Shown one piece after another: positions 20,659 to 31,936 of a stretch of 64,000 bases of DNA. Within the stretch, counting starts at the first letter, position 1, and each line of letters begins with the position of its first letter. The notes under the pieces were generated by a model. That model had not been told where the DNA came from and ran no database searches. It saw only the letters and a list, made by a program, of their open reading frames with translations. Location: the NCBI GenBank assembly GCA_020744425.1, contig JAGMUV010000008.1, forward strand, positions 1,736,001 through 1,800,000, read 5' to 3'. The translations under genes were made by a program, and so were the position numbers. The stretch is from Dactylonectria macrodidyma (Eukaryota > Ascomycota > Sordariomycetes > Hypocreales > Nectriaceae).

Positions 20659-20868
20659 TAGGTTAGAGCTCCTCTGTCATTCGCTCGAGAAGATGGTAGG
20701 CAGAGTCGTTCGGAAAATAAGCAGCAGCCTTGGCGGCATGTCAACCTTGCCAGCCTGAATCTAGGATTCACGAACCCTCTTTCTTTCCGTCACAAAAGCC
20801 GACTCACGGCCTCTGAGGTTGCACTCACTACACTCAAATTCAGACACGCGCTGCTTAGACCTCTAGCC

Positions 20869-23800
20869 ATGCATCGCCAGTTGGGGCGCTGGCTGTCTAA
20901 ACGATCCGCTAAGACGGACAAAGCTGCTGTAGTGCCGAATGACTCCGCAAGTTCAGCTGTGGATCAGACTGAGCAGAACCATGCCATCATCCAAGACCTC
21001 GGCCCCGGCGCTTCCAAGCCGCGAGCATCTTCAGAGTTATCTTTGCAAGGTGATGGTTGCGGCAGTTCTAAGCCATCTCTGCCACCCCCAGAGGAATCTG
21101 CATACGGTCTGAAAGAACTCGTTGGTCAATCACCCGAGAACAGGAACGCAGTGGACATCGTCGCTATTCACGGGCTCAACGGCCATCGGGAGAAAACATG
21201 GGCCGACAAGACAACACGAGTCAACTGGTTGAGTGACCCGTCGTGTCTTCCGAAAGATATCCCAAATGCCCGCGTTTTGAGCTTTGGCTATAAATCAACG
21301 TCTTATTTCAGTCGATCCGACTCGGACGTGCGTGACTTTGCTTCGGAGCTACTTTCGGCACTCAGAGCGAGCAGAAAGAGTCAGATAGAGAAGCAGCGAC
21401 CCATCATATTTGTGTGCCATAGCCTTGGAGGAATAGTGTTTAAACAGGTGCGTGATTTTACCTGATATTTCTGAGACGCCATCTGACCAATTTAGGCCGT
21501 TGTTAGGGCCCACGAGCAAGACCACTTCTATGCATCTCTGCTAGAGAAGATTCAAGGCGTGGTCTTTTTTGCCACTCCTCATAGAGGCTCGGATCTGGCT
21601 CTCTGGGGCAGTATCGCATCGCGCGTCGTTCAGGCTGCAACTCTCGGCTTCACAACCAACGCAAAACTGTCTCAAGATCTCAAAGTCAACTCGGAGATGC
21701 TCAAGTCCATATCCGATTCTTTTGCTTACCGTGGAGGCAACTTCAGGGTTAGAAGTTTCTATGAGACGGAGTTCATGCCCAAACTAAATTGTCGTGTGAG
21801 TTTAGGCTCCTTCATTCTCATGGGTTTATGCTCTAGTGATCTAATCTGTCCGTCCTCCAGGTGGTCGACAAAGACTCGGCCACACTGGGCTGGGGTAACG
21901 AACTCGACATTGCGTCATCCTCGAATCATTCTAATATCTGCAAATTTCCTTCTCCAGTTGACCAACGTTACCAGACGGCCGTCTTCGCCATTTCCGAAAT
22001 GATAGACATCAAACTTGAGACTGTGAACCCTCGTGAGTACCGAGTGCATCACTGCGTGAGTATGGTGGCCCTGATCATGTCATAGCATTCACTGCCAGTC
22101 AAGAGAAGTGTATGGAGCAACTGAACGCAGAATATGAGCACCATCTTGGTCAGATTGACGACCCAGTCCCAGGAACGTGCGAATGGGTTCTCTCCCACCA
22201 GAAATTTCAGCAGTGGCAATCCTGGCCGGGTTCATCCCTTCTGTGGATAACTTCAAGTGCAGGTTGCGGGAAATCCGTGATGGCCAAATTCCTTGTCAAC
22301 CACTTCCAGGCCAAAAGAGAAGCCGGCATAGCTCGCAACTTTGGCTATTTCTTCTTCATGGATGGCGTTGGCAATCAGGACAATGCTTCGGCTACAGTGT
22401 CTGCTCTGCTACACCAGCTGTATCATTCCCAGCACGGTCTGATCTCGCATGCGTTGAAGAAGTTTGAAGGCACACCAAGCCACGTCTTTGGCAGATTTTC
22501 GACTCTGTGGCCAGTTCTCGTTAGCAGCGTTGACGACGCGAGTGCCAATGACATTGTTTGGGTCCTCGATGGTCTGGATGAGTGCGAGCCGAAATCTCTC
22601 CGACAGTTCATCACGACATTCTCAAACTTCTTTGACTCACGCTCTAGCACTGAAAGCCAGCTTTCGAAAACGAGTCTCAAGATCATCCTCCTTAGTCGTC
22701 CAAATAGCCTCATGCAGCAAATACTGGGCCTATTTGCGGACAAAGATTTGATTCGAGTCGAGCACAACAATAAGTTCAGGCTTGCGGGAGAAGACGAAAG
22801 CCAAGCAATCACAGCGGATATTCTTCAATTCGCCCAGCGGAAGATCAACGATCTTGCCTCGGCTTCTGCATTGCCAGGTGAGGTCCTGGAACGCCTGGAA
22901 AAGAGACTTGTGGTTGGAGCCGACTTTACGTTTCTCTGGATATCTCTCGTCATCAAGATGGTTGAAGATTCTACCGTCAATGGCATTTCCGTGGCAGGGG
23001 TGGAGAGTATTCTCAACACGTCTAGTCTTGATGATGTGTACCGGCATCTTCTGCTGGGAACATCGAGAACCCATCTCAAAAAGACAAGAAAGCTTCTATC
23101 TATCATCTTGGCATCCGCTAGGCCACTTACGATTGAGGAGATGTGCGTTGCTGTGGAAGTTGAGGCGGATTATAGTGATCCGAGGACTGAGTCCGTCCAG
23201 CTGCTTGGTCGATTGCTTCATCGTCCTTTCGATAATCACGTACGCCAACTATGCGGTCATTTCGTCAGAATCCGACGGCGCAAGCTGTACTTTGTTCACC
23301 AAACAGCTAGAGCATTCTTGATGACCGAATCGTTCGGGCAGGATAGTGACCCGCAGCCCTCACGAGCTCTCAGCTTGGCGGATCATGATATGGCATATGA
23401 TGCCAATGAAACCTGGAAACCTATCAACCTTGACCAAGCAAATAGCACCCTTCTCAAAATTTGCGTCGCTTATATCAGGATGTTCGAGGCTGAAGGAGAC
23501 GTCGAAAACGATTCCTCGTGGAATGACGGACAGATCGCCCAGTATCTGGAGATGTGCAAGGGGAATCCACCACGAGCCTTCTTCCCATACGCGGCAGTTT
23601 ATTGGGTTCAGCACTATCGGCCTGTTCGGAAACAATTGGACCATCAATACGACGAGCTGCTCCAACCCGGCACTAAGCTGTTTGAAGCATGGATCAAAGT
23701 CCACACCTCATGGGTTTACGAGTACGGACTGAATAAACAGATAGCGGGCCATGAAGCTGATAATTTCGACGAAACACTCAAGGTACTCAGCCCATTGGCG

Positions 23801-24568
23801 GGTGACGGCTTGGCATATATTGACGGAAGTGCTTTCGGGGATCTTCGAAGACGCTTCGATATTCTGCAAGACTGGCTCCGTCAGGCATGGTTCTTTAGAA
23901 AACCAGCGTCCCCGCTGGTTTTACAGAAGTTTTCAGAATTAAAGGAAGGTCTTGAACAACTGATATTACATGCCTCGCTCGGGATTTCCTGGACGGCTCG
24001 AGAGGATGACATCAAAGCATACTGGGCCAGTGTCATTAACCGCCATGAGCATCATCTCATGCACCTACAAGATCTAGCCAACGATCTAGACGAAGAGCGG
24101 CAGAAGGCCTTCGCAGCGAATCCTGACTTTAAGCAATCACAAGCTGAGAGGGTGGTTTCAAATCTCAACGAAAAGATAGCCTTCGAGACTCAGCACCAAG
24201 CCATGCTTCAACAGGTCAAGAAGGAGGAAGACCTCCATGAAGTCCTTGTTCACTTTGGCCTTTTTGACCTGGACGAGGGAGAACTTGGGGAGGATGAGTT
24301 TCTGGGCGAATACTGGCAATCAAGAATTCACGCCCTGAACGAACATCGCGAAGTTGACGGCGAAGAGGAGGACGACTATGGCGACCTACAGATTGAAGCC
24401 GGTATCCCCAACAGGGTCAAGCACTATATTCGAGAAAAACAGAGAAGGAGGATACGAGGGTCTTTAGTAGCCAACACACCGGGAGCAGAGCTGCCAGGGC
24501 TATCGAACCCCGAGGCTTGGTCATTCCAAGATCGAAGGATATCTCATCTAGGTCCTTCTTCAAGGTGA
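20869..24568 (+). CDS. NLR-like protein: alpha/beta-hydrolase (SERAC1/PGAP1-like) plus NACHT
   Basis: Exons 20869-21447, 21496-21795, 21861-22032 and 22086-24568 give 1,177 aa in a continuous frame. The N-terminal hydrolase shows VDIVAIHGLNGH (oxyanion region), CHSLGG with nucleophile Ser185, and VVFFATPHRGSD. The NACHT domain begins with TCEWVLSH, has a P-loop SSAGCGKS (about residues 408-414) and Walker B VWVLDGLDEC (about 508-518), and a winged-helix-like segment ending RRRKLYFVHQTARAFL. The last ~450 residues lack ankyrin, WD40 or TPR repeats that I can see and end in an acidic helical tail (EREVDGEEEDDYGD type). Fungal NLRs of this build act in non-self recognition and regulated cell death; here that is inference. 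Confidence 0.88.
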
Positions 24569-25724
24569 GGGGTAGCGAAATCTTCATCAGCCTAGGCGAA
24601 GGGTGAAATTAATTCTGCTTTTATCAGTCTCGCGTCTTTGCAGTCTCTGTGGCTGACGGGGTACTTGTGTAAACTTAATTGGGGTGCAATAAATGGCTCG
24701 AATATCTTGTTTTAATTCGATAACCCAAGATTCACAAGTCTAGAATACTCGGCTAAGGTAGAGGAGCATGTAAGCGGGCTATACAGCAGGGGCACATAAT
24801 AAGGTGCTGGCCATTCATGGAGCATTCCCAAGCTCACCAACTCTCATCAAAAGTTCAGCCCGTCAGACTAATCAGGCATGTGACCCTTTCGAGCTCTTGA
24901 TGATGCTACAAAGAGAATAGTGGAGGATTGACACACCTCCAATATGCTGACCCGCACCCTCGCTGTAACGATATATACTGAGTTATCAGCAGAAAATATG
25001 CAATGGCTGCATTGAGCCCTGCTTAATCAGACAAGAAATGAATCTCTCAGCGCCCTAAAAAAGCGGTTGGGTATATGGACTCGATTATCTTGAGATCACG
25101 TACCTTTAGCAGGAGTAAGCACGCTTGGAGTTGTGGTTATCGATCGCTTTTAGCATGTCGAGGCTTGACGCCATACAGAGTTTCTCAGGCTGCTCATCGT
25201 GATCCTAACTCAAATTGACGTACGGAAACGGCGCGGCTAAGTGATAGTTGCTGCGCTGTAGCTGCCATGTGCCCGGCGCGACATAGGAGAGACCTGAGTG
25301 AAGGATGAGTTAGCCACTGGCGTGGCGTTGGAGTATAAATGGGATTGATAGCATGGCACATAGTAAAATAAGTCGAGAAGGGCTCGAGCCTTTACACATG
25401 TTCTACGACAGATGTGCATGCTTAAATCGTCGATATTAATTTATCGGCTTGTCCAGTCTACCAGCCAGTTGAAACTAGAAACCCAGCGATTTAAGAAGAA
25501 AACACTCACACACTATAATACTATGTACCCATCATCCTTCATAACCAGTATGCTTAGGACGCCTCTGACCCCGTACCACCTTATATGTATCTAAATTGCC
25601 GCCTTAAAAAAAAAGAAAGGGTTGACGATGTCGTTAAACCTCGGGCTCTCACTGGCCGAGCTACTCAATGGGGGATGAGCGTGCATAGAGCCATCATCCG
25701 CCAACACATGACACCATTGTCTAT
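24569..25724. other. Intergenic, AT-rich
   Basis: About 1.15 kb between convergent genes. AT-rich, with no supportable frame, repeat or structural RNA recognised. Confidence 0.4.
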
Positions 25725-26487
25725 CTAAGCCGCAGGAGTCTCTGCAGGAGGTGCCTCACCAGGAGGTGGCGCTGCCTCCTCCTCGGCCGGCATATCGAAA
25801 GCAGCGGCTTCTATTGCAATCTCTCCCACCGTACCGCCAGACACAGCGTTGCCGTCCACGTTCAGAGCAGCCGCCGCAGAAATCTTGGAGTAAGTCAGAA
25901 TTTGTTCATCGTTGGCCCTGTAGATGCTGTTAGCATGTGAACAACGGATGGTGCTCTGTGGGGAATTTCGTACGGGTTGAGAACCATGATCTGGCCGTTT
26001 TGACAATGTGGTCCAGTGGCGCAGTAGAAGAAGGTCGGATCAGTGCTCGTCACTGGCATGTTGAAGGTCCCGACGGTTGTCTGGCCTGCTACATAAGGAA
26101 CATGACCGCTATGTACAGCGGTGGCGACCGTCAACTGTAGTGGCTGACATGGAGCGTCCTCGGCGCTCTGGGTAACCGTGTGGTTGCCCGAGCTGAACTG
26201 GAACTGAATAACATCGCCGACGGCTGCTTGGACAGAATTCGGGACGAATGTGTCTTGCGTGCCGCCTACAACGACGGGTATCAGCTTATTCGCCCTGCCT
26301 TTGAGGGGAAGACTCCTTCTAACTAGTTGATGGTTAGCATCATGAACGAGGACTTGGGTTAGTCTGGAAGACCATGGTGCGTACTTCTGAAAGGAGGCTT
26401 GTCAGGTGTGGTTGATGTGAGGAGAGGGATCGGCCATGGCAGAGCCGCGGCCAGAGATGCCAGCATTAATAACGACCAAGGCAGCAT
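25725..26487 (-). CDS. Secreted cupredoxin-like protein
   Basis: Exons 26487-26385, 26322-25974 and 25917-25725 give 214 aa in one frame. A signal peptide (MLPWSLLMLASLAAALPWP) precedes a cupredoxin fold with VGDVIQFQFSSGNHTVTQS and PCQPL. The copper-site region FFYCATGPHCQNGQ has a Cys and a second Cys/His-like loop, and the His of GNHTV is a candidate ligand. The C-terminus is Ala/Pro/Glu-rich. This arrangement matches fungal extracellular serine-rich cupredoxin-type proteins found in secretomes, often without proven copper binding. Introns have GTACGC and GTACGA donors with CTAAC branch points. Confidence 0.85.
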
Positions 26488-27485
26488 GGTCAACGTATGG
26501 TGATCAAAAATCAATTAGGTGAAATGAGTGCTGAAGAGAAAGACGTGGAGTGAGGCCTGCTCAAGGATGTTGGTCGGTCTAACGAGTGAAAATGAGAGCC
26601 CAGGGATAGCAAGATACGATTAAATTACTTTCTGGGACGATTTCAACAGCGAAGGAAAATGAGATCATGATATGGGACAGATTTGAATCAATTCCTCTGG
26701 GCTCTCGGCTGTTGCGTCGGCGTCCGCCCACCTTCCGATGCATTGAGATATCACGAATACTTGCCCCTTGGATCCATTACCTGCGGCTTAGACAAGCAGA
26801 TGACGAGTTCCAATGTTTTCGATTGTCTGAAGTCAGTGTCATGGTGTCAAGGAGGCCAGGAGTGTGGGATCCCCAAGACGGCTCCTGTAGTTTGAGCTTC
26901 TCCCATCTTTGCAGTGCTGAGACTCTTGGCAGGCGTGTGAATCGCCGTTGTTTATGTTCTATTGGATCTCCGCTGCACTAGTGTCCACCTTGCCTAGCGA
27001 CATTTCATGTTTCCAACTTGTGACATCTGATGGCTGGTCGAGCCCCTGACACAGCTTCAGGTTTTCTCGATGCAACTCTGTCGTCTCCACTTGCGAGTGA
27101 CAGCTACGCCGTGCTTGGGCAACCACTACACAAGCCTGACAAACGGGAAAGAATTGAGAGAATTTGGGACAAATCACAGCTCGAGCTTAGACGCTAAGAG
27201 CAGTTTGAAGTTGCTGAAACTCGAGCGACCCCCTGTCCGTGGAGAACAGCCGACTTTTTTTTTCTGATGTCCCTCAGATCTGAAAATCAGGACCCCTGTC
27301 TGCCGCATCTAATCTAACTCAATCCGTTAAAATTAACCTTTAATTGACGTCGGAAGAGCCGTTCTGATCTCCTTCCGCCGTCGTCATCTCGTTCCGAAGA
27401 GCCCAGCCAAGAACGAACACGCGCGGCTGCCAACCCCCACGTGCGTAATGAAAAAGTCCCCGAGTCTCAGAGTCGAAAATCATGT
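26488..27485. other. Intergenic between two minus-strand genes
   Basis: About 1 kb. It should hold the promoter of the cupredoxin gene; no gene, repeat or RNA is supported. Confidence 0.4.
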
Positions 27486-28310
27486 TTAGAATGTCAAGCC
27501 TATGAGCTTCTTGACCTTGTCCGCGGTCTGTTTCAATTCAAGGAGCCCGATCGACGTCGCTCGCTTCTTCCAGCCTTCAGCAATCGGGAGCCTCTCTTCG
27601 TGGAAAAAGGCGCGAGCATAGTCGGAGTGCACTTGGTCGCCGTCTCCGAGAACTTTGAGCAACAGTGCGATCTCGCTACAAGCAAGGTCGTGTTGTTTTG
27701 ATTCGTAGATCAGGTTGGGGTTGTCTTCTTTTTGCTTTTCGATCCTTCTGCCTCTCAGCGCCGCGAGGTCTTCCATGGTGAGAGTCTTGGCGTCGGACGA
27801 CGAGGCCAGCAGACCTTCAACAAGCTCTTTCTGGATAGAGTGGTTATCGCCTTGACCGTAATCGAGGCGACTCAGAGAAACGTCGTGCTCAACAACATTA
27901 TGCAGACTAAACTGGTCAAGGTTCAAAACCCTTTCGCCCTTGGAGTCCACTTGCCCAGGCCTACGCATTCCAAACTCCCCAAACGCAATAGCCCAAGGAT
28001 TGCAAGCTAAGTACCACAAGTGTCCCAAGAAAGAACGTGGTTCTGTTTCAGGGCTGCCCTGCCCAGCCTCCTTGTGCTCGAGGAAGATCGGGTTGCTTAG
28101 CAATGCACCCAATGCGAACGACAGTCCAACCTCGTTCAGGGCCGAGGTGAAATCGCTGACATGAACATTGCGCCCATCGCGGGGAAGATATCCATGGTTC
28201 GCCAGACAGTTGATCATCGGACAGGGACCTCTCAAGTCGTCGGGGCCTGACCTGGCATATTTGCCTCTCTCGAGGGGCTCCGAGGGGGGAGCAGGGGTTG
28301 GCGATGACAT
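27486..28310 (-). CDS. Heme-thiolate peroxidase (chloroperoxidase / short unspecific peroxygenase family)
   Basis: 274 aa from ATG 28310 (MSSPTPAPPSEPLERGKY); the frame is open to a Met at 28370. The PCP motif (RGPCPMINCLANHGYLPR) carries the proximal Cys thiolate ligand of heme, and EHDVSLSRLD is the conserved EHD region with the distal acid. Members use H2O2 for halogenation, peroxidation or oxygen insertion. No convincing signal peptide is seen with either start (the 28370 start gives MFMHPALTTIVRVNLL, only mildly hydrophobic), so an intracellular or unconventional location is possible. Single exon. It begins an accessory stretch of mostly oxidoreductase and secreted-protein genes. Confidence 0.88.
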   Translation of the reverse strand: MSSPTPAPPSEPLERGKYARSGPDDLRGPCPMINCLANHGYLPRDGRNVHVSDFTSALNEVGLSFALGALLSNPIFLEHKEAGQGSPETEPRSFLGHLWYLACNPWAIAFGEFGMRRPGQVDSKGERVLNLDQFSLHNVVEHDVSLSRLDYGQGDNHSIQKELVEGLLASSSDAKTLTMEDLAALRGRRIEKQKEDNPNLIYESKQHDLACSEIALLLKVLGDGDQVHSDYARAFFHEERLPIAEGWKKRATSIGLLELKQTADKVKKLIGLTF

Positions 28311-29229
28311 TGACGCGTGTCGGAGGAGATTGACTCTGACAATTGTAGTGAGAGCCGGGTGCATGAACAAGGAGCGAGGGTGAATCTCTTGACACTGGTA
28401 AACTCAAAAGTAAGCGGCAATCTTTTATGTGTCAGGCTAAGCTTTCCGCGGTACATTGGGCCTCACAGTGTCCTTCGTGTTCTACATTGACCGCTTTTTC
28501 GTTCCTAACATCGACTAGACCCTCATTGCAAATGAGACATGCAGGAGGAGTGAAAAGGGATGAAAACCCGATATTTAATAGGCTGCTTACGCCTCCTCCC
28601 TTCATATAGGACATCTCGGTTCGGGCATGCGTGAGTTCCCGCGTGGGCTTGTAGGTATACCATGAAAGTTGGAACTCTACCCGGACTCCTCCGAGGGGCC
28701 TAAGAAACCTTCTTCGTAAGATACCCATATCTGACGTCAATGTCAATCAGTGGCGTTCACCGGGAAATGCATCAAATGTTAGCCTTTGTCTCTCCGGATG
28801 TAGGGGCGCAGACGTGGCTCCATCCTCGAATTCCACGACCTGCGAGGCAAGGAAAGACATGTGCCCACTTATCTCCATAGAGACAAAATCAAGTGTGATT
28901 TGTTTCCTCTGCAGCTGAATAGCTCGTGTCTCAAACTAGGCTGCAGCTGAGTCGCCGCCTCCTGGGCCTAGACTTGCCTTTGTCTCACGCGCGGCAGCCA
29001 CCTTTCGACTCCTCTACCAATGGTATAGGCGATATTTGAAATCGTGGAGATTCGCGAAGGTTTTTCTATCTCTATTTCAGTCTTGCGGTGTAGACCAAAG
29101 GGATTATTGAAGCCGGGTGTCCTCGATGGGGTATGGTAAATCGACAAGTTCCTCAACTGATTCAGACAGCCTCGTCACTCTGCTCATTGAGGCCGATCAC
29201 ATTGGTTTCGTTGGGAATCCTTATGTTGC
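28311..29229. other. Intergenic
   Basis: About 0.9 kb upstream of the peroxidase. No gene is supported. Confidence 0.35.
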
Positions 29230-29601
29230 TCAGGGTTCATGAGTCGAGTATAAGCTTTTGTGAATTAATTTTGCCAATTTTTCAGCTACGGCGCTGCTTA
29301 GGTACGCAGCTGATGATCGATAAATTTCCTCCATTTTCTCTCTCCTCGCCGAAATGTGGCCTCCTCTGACATACAAGTGAAACATTTCAAAGACCGTTTT
29401 CAGCAGTTCGGTGCCTTCAAATTCCATCTTCCGAACCACATTTACATGTGATTTTTGTCCAAGATATTCACTCCGTGCATTGGCGAAGTTCATACCCACA
29501 ACAGGGTTCGCCAGTTTACCCGCCTCCCAACTCCCAACGGTATCTTCAGCAAACACACTCTTCACATTGTCATAGCCGGCCAAAACATACAGAAATGACA
29601 A
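29230..29601 (-). CDS. Possible 123-aa protein of unknown function
   Basis: An intronless frame from ATG 29601 starting MSFLYVLAGYDNVKSVFAED, 13 bp downstream of the DUF7136 gene end on the same strand. Composition is protein-like (helical, charged) with no signal peptide, repeats or recognised motif. It overlaps the expected 3' UTR of its neighbour, which argues against it. Low confidence. Confidence 0.25.
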   Translation of the reverse strand: MSFLYVLAGYDNVKSVFAEDTVGSWEAGKLANPVVGMNFANARSEYLGQKSHVNVVRKMEFEGTELLKTVFEMFHLYVRGGHISARREKMEEIYRSSAAYLSSAVAEKLAKLIHKSLYSTHEP

Positions 29602-29614
29602 GATAAATAAAGGT

Positions 29615-30496
29615 TTACCACATAATGTAACCTAGCCCGCTAAGTACAGCTACCAAGCAAGCCATCTTCCCAAGCGCTAGTCGGTGCGCGCCACTCTCGT
29701 CTTCAGTTGGGCAACTGATCGGTGGATCCATAGCCAGGCACCAGACGGACGTAATGTATGACGATATACTTGATTCAGCAGCAGCATCTACCTCTACCTG
29801 ACAAGGGGTTGGTGTCGCGGATGCGACAATTGCACAGGTGTCGCCGCCCTTCCATTGCCACCCAAGAGGCACGTCGCGCGTGCCTGCAACATTGAGAGCG
29901 ACTCCTTCAGACTCGGAGCAAGTTTTGTTGCTGGTTGCGGCAACGAGATCGACCTCTTGTGATGTATTTTTGATGCTGAAGGTGAACTCATTGGCATACG
30001 TAATGTTGCCATAGGTACGACGGTCTTCCATATGAGTAGTGTTCTCCTGGTAACAGCCGGATCAGTGCACGTCCCAGACAAGGCTCCAAACGCCCTCACT
30101 GTTGAATGAGTCTCGATAGCCTTTATTATATGCAAAGAAATAGTCATTTCCGGAGAAGTTTGCCCATTTCAGCGGGATGCTGCCGCTAAGATAGTCGCTC
30201 TCGCTGGGAGAGTCGCTGTCGTTGAGGTAGTCCTTGGTGCTATTGTAAGGCGGCCCCATCCTAAATGATATCAAAAGGTTGAGAAATGGCGAGACTTCAG
30301 AATTTCGGACAACAAATACAAAGGGGAAGACTGGCGATGGCGCATACGACTCGTTGCGCGGGAAAATCAAGTCCACTTCCACAAAGCCCGTGGTGTTGCT
30401 TGCAGCAGAGGTGCTGCCACAGCACGCAAACCAAGAAGCGAGGAGGGACAAGAAGGCCAAATTCAAAGAAACCGAGCTGCGCGAAAAGATATGCAT
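29615..30496 (-). pseudogene. Secreted DUF7136-family protein with an in-frame TGA stop
   Basis: One frame runs from ATG 30496 to the stop at 29615-29617 (293 codons), interrupted only by TGA at 30062-30064. Upstream of it: signal peptide (MHIFSRSSVSLNLAFLSLLA), then FVEVDLIFPRNESYAPSP, the opening of DUF7136 proteins, and WSLVWDVH. Downstream, SGCYQENTTHMEDRRTYGN continues the same family sequence, with TPTPCQVEVDAAAESSIS and a C-terminal hydrophobic stretch like a GPI signal. A 24-nt GT..AG segment spans the stop but is too short for a normal intron. Nonsense allele, error or recoding are all possible. Function of the family unknown. Confidence 0.72.
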
Positions 30497-30874
30497 ACTG
30501 CTTAGAGTTCTAGCGAATGGCTGCGGACGGCTGGGTGGTTGGCGGTGGGGAGGGAGGGCAAGGGGCTGTGAGAAATTTAGAGCGGCAAAGAAGTTTAGAT
30601 TAGGGAGATTTATGTAGATAGTAGGTCAAATAATAATGGGTTCAGGCCACTGTATAGTTACATCACGGCCAAAATGGTTGAAATCGTACGGCTTGGCGTC
30701 CTGCCATATTGTGCCCTGTAGTTCATTTCATGAATTTCGTTGAAAAAGCCAGCTAAACATTGATAACGAATTAAGTTGCGATCGATCATTACTCGTAGTG
30801 TATTAATCATAATCTTCGAAACTTCAAGTACGTTTACAAATATTCGATCGGTTTGAGTGTCACCCAGGAGGTAT
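30497..30874. other. Short intergenic gap
   Basis: 378 bp between the DUF7136 gene start and the SDR gene end, both on the minus strand. No feature beyond promoter sequence is seen. Confidence 0.35.
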
Positions 30875-31936
30875 TTACGACAACACCGTTACACCCTGTT
30901 GGATAGCTTCCAATTTCTGCGTCAGCTCCGTCCAAATTCTAGCTTGCAACTCGACTCCCTCGTCACCCCAAGTTAGCCCTTTGGTGACTGTGACCTTGCA
31001 ATCAGGCAGATACTGGCCGTGTGTTTCTTGACCAGCACTAGCACCGTACACCAGGGTGCGAGAACCGACTTCAGTAGGCCGAGCTATCAGTCTGGTCAAA
31101 ACTCGAACGAGAAGGTTGTCGTACTCGCGGTGAAGTTGACTCTGGCAAAAACTGCAGAGATGGATCATTAGCGCTATTGTTCCTGAGGAGATGATGAGAA
31201 TTACTTGCCCAGGAGCGACGCAATTGACGATGACGTTGCTGGAACTCAGCGGGGTGAGAGATGCAAGTTGCTTGATGATGAAAACCTCCAACAGCTTCGA
31301 AACGTTGTACCGATCTGCCATATTGGCCGTGTTCTCGTCGCTAAGAGTCGCGAACAGCTTGCCTTCAGGGGCCTCGCGCTCTTTGAGCTTGGCAACTTCA
31401 TACAACTCTGACGCAGTGACAGTCAAATGGGTTTGCGTGTTGAAAGTTGCCGCTGTTTCACGAAGCTTTGGGTGTAGAAGGAGGGCCAAGAGACTGAGAG
31501 ACACAACGTTGGTGGTAATAGTCTCCTCATTGTCTTCTGTCATTCTGAATTTCCTCGTCCCCAAGCCTGCATTGAGAACGAGGGCATCAAGGCGTGGAAG
31601 TTCAGCTCTAGCCTTTTTGGCGAATGATTGGACAGAAGCGTATGAGCTCATGTCCAGCTTCCAAACGAGCAGGGTTTCAGGCGGGCATGAAGTGCTTTCC
31701 TGTATGTTCTTTGCAGCGGCATTGCCTTTCTCGATGTTTCGACATGCTAGGATGACCTGAGCTGCTCCTAGACGAACTATCCACCGGCTAGCTTCTAGCC
31801 CTAGACCCACATTGCTGCCTGTGACGATGACGGTCTTGCCTTTGAATGAGACGGTTGGGATGGGCGGATGAGAAATAAATTGGCGATGAATGAAGGCGAA
31901 GAAGAATGACATGATGCTCTTGGTGGAAGTAGACAA
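30875..31936 (-). CDS. Short-chain dehydrogenase/reductase (retinol-dehydrogenase-like), with a GC-AG intron
   Basis: 334 aa from exons 31936-31209 and 31151-30875. The Rossmann motif TGSNVGLG starts at residue 39; LVLNAGL is the NAG motif and YNVSK the catalytic Tyr-Lys. The intron (31152-31208, 57 nt) has a GC donor (GG/GCAAGT), CTAAT branch and CAG acceptor; removing it gives VNCVAPGFCQSQLHREYD, which fits the family, whereas the unspliced frame inserts 19 hydrophobic residues. The 57-nt intron keeps frame, so automatic annotation may miss it. It reduces or oxidises an unknown hydroxyl/carbonyl substrate with NAD(P)(H). Divergent from the Zn2Cys6 regulator at 32445. Confidence 0.88.
   Translation of the reverse strand: MSTSTKSIMSFFFAFIHRQFISHPPIPTVSFKGKTVIVTGSNVGLGLEASRWIVRLGAAQVILACRNIEKGNAAAKNIQESTSCPPETLLVWKLDMSSYASVQSFAKKARAELPRLDALVLNAGLGTRKFRMTEDNEETITTNVVSLSLLALLLHPKLRETAATFNTQTHLTVTASELYEVAKLKEREAPEGKLFATLSDENTANMADRYNVSKLLEVFIIKQLASLTPLSSSNVIVNCVAPGQVILIISSGTIALMIHLCSFCQSQLHREYDNLLVRVLTRLIARPTEVGSRTLVYGASAGQETHGQYLPDCKVTVTKGLTWGDEGVELQARIWTELTQKLEAIQQGVTVLS

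Noticed and set aside
26667..27177. Short frames on both strands 5' of the cupredoxin gene
   Set aside because: No protein-like composition or splice signals that join them.
30065..30088. 24-nt GT..AG segment covering the DUF7136 stop as an intron
   Set aside because: Shorter than any normal fungal intron; treated as a nonsense lesion instead, with the alternative kept open in the findings.
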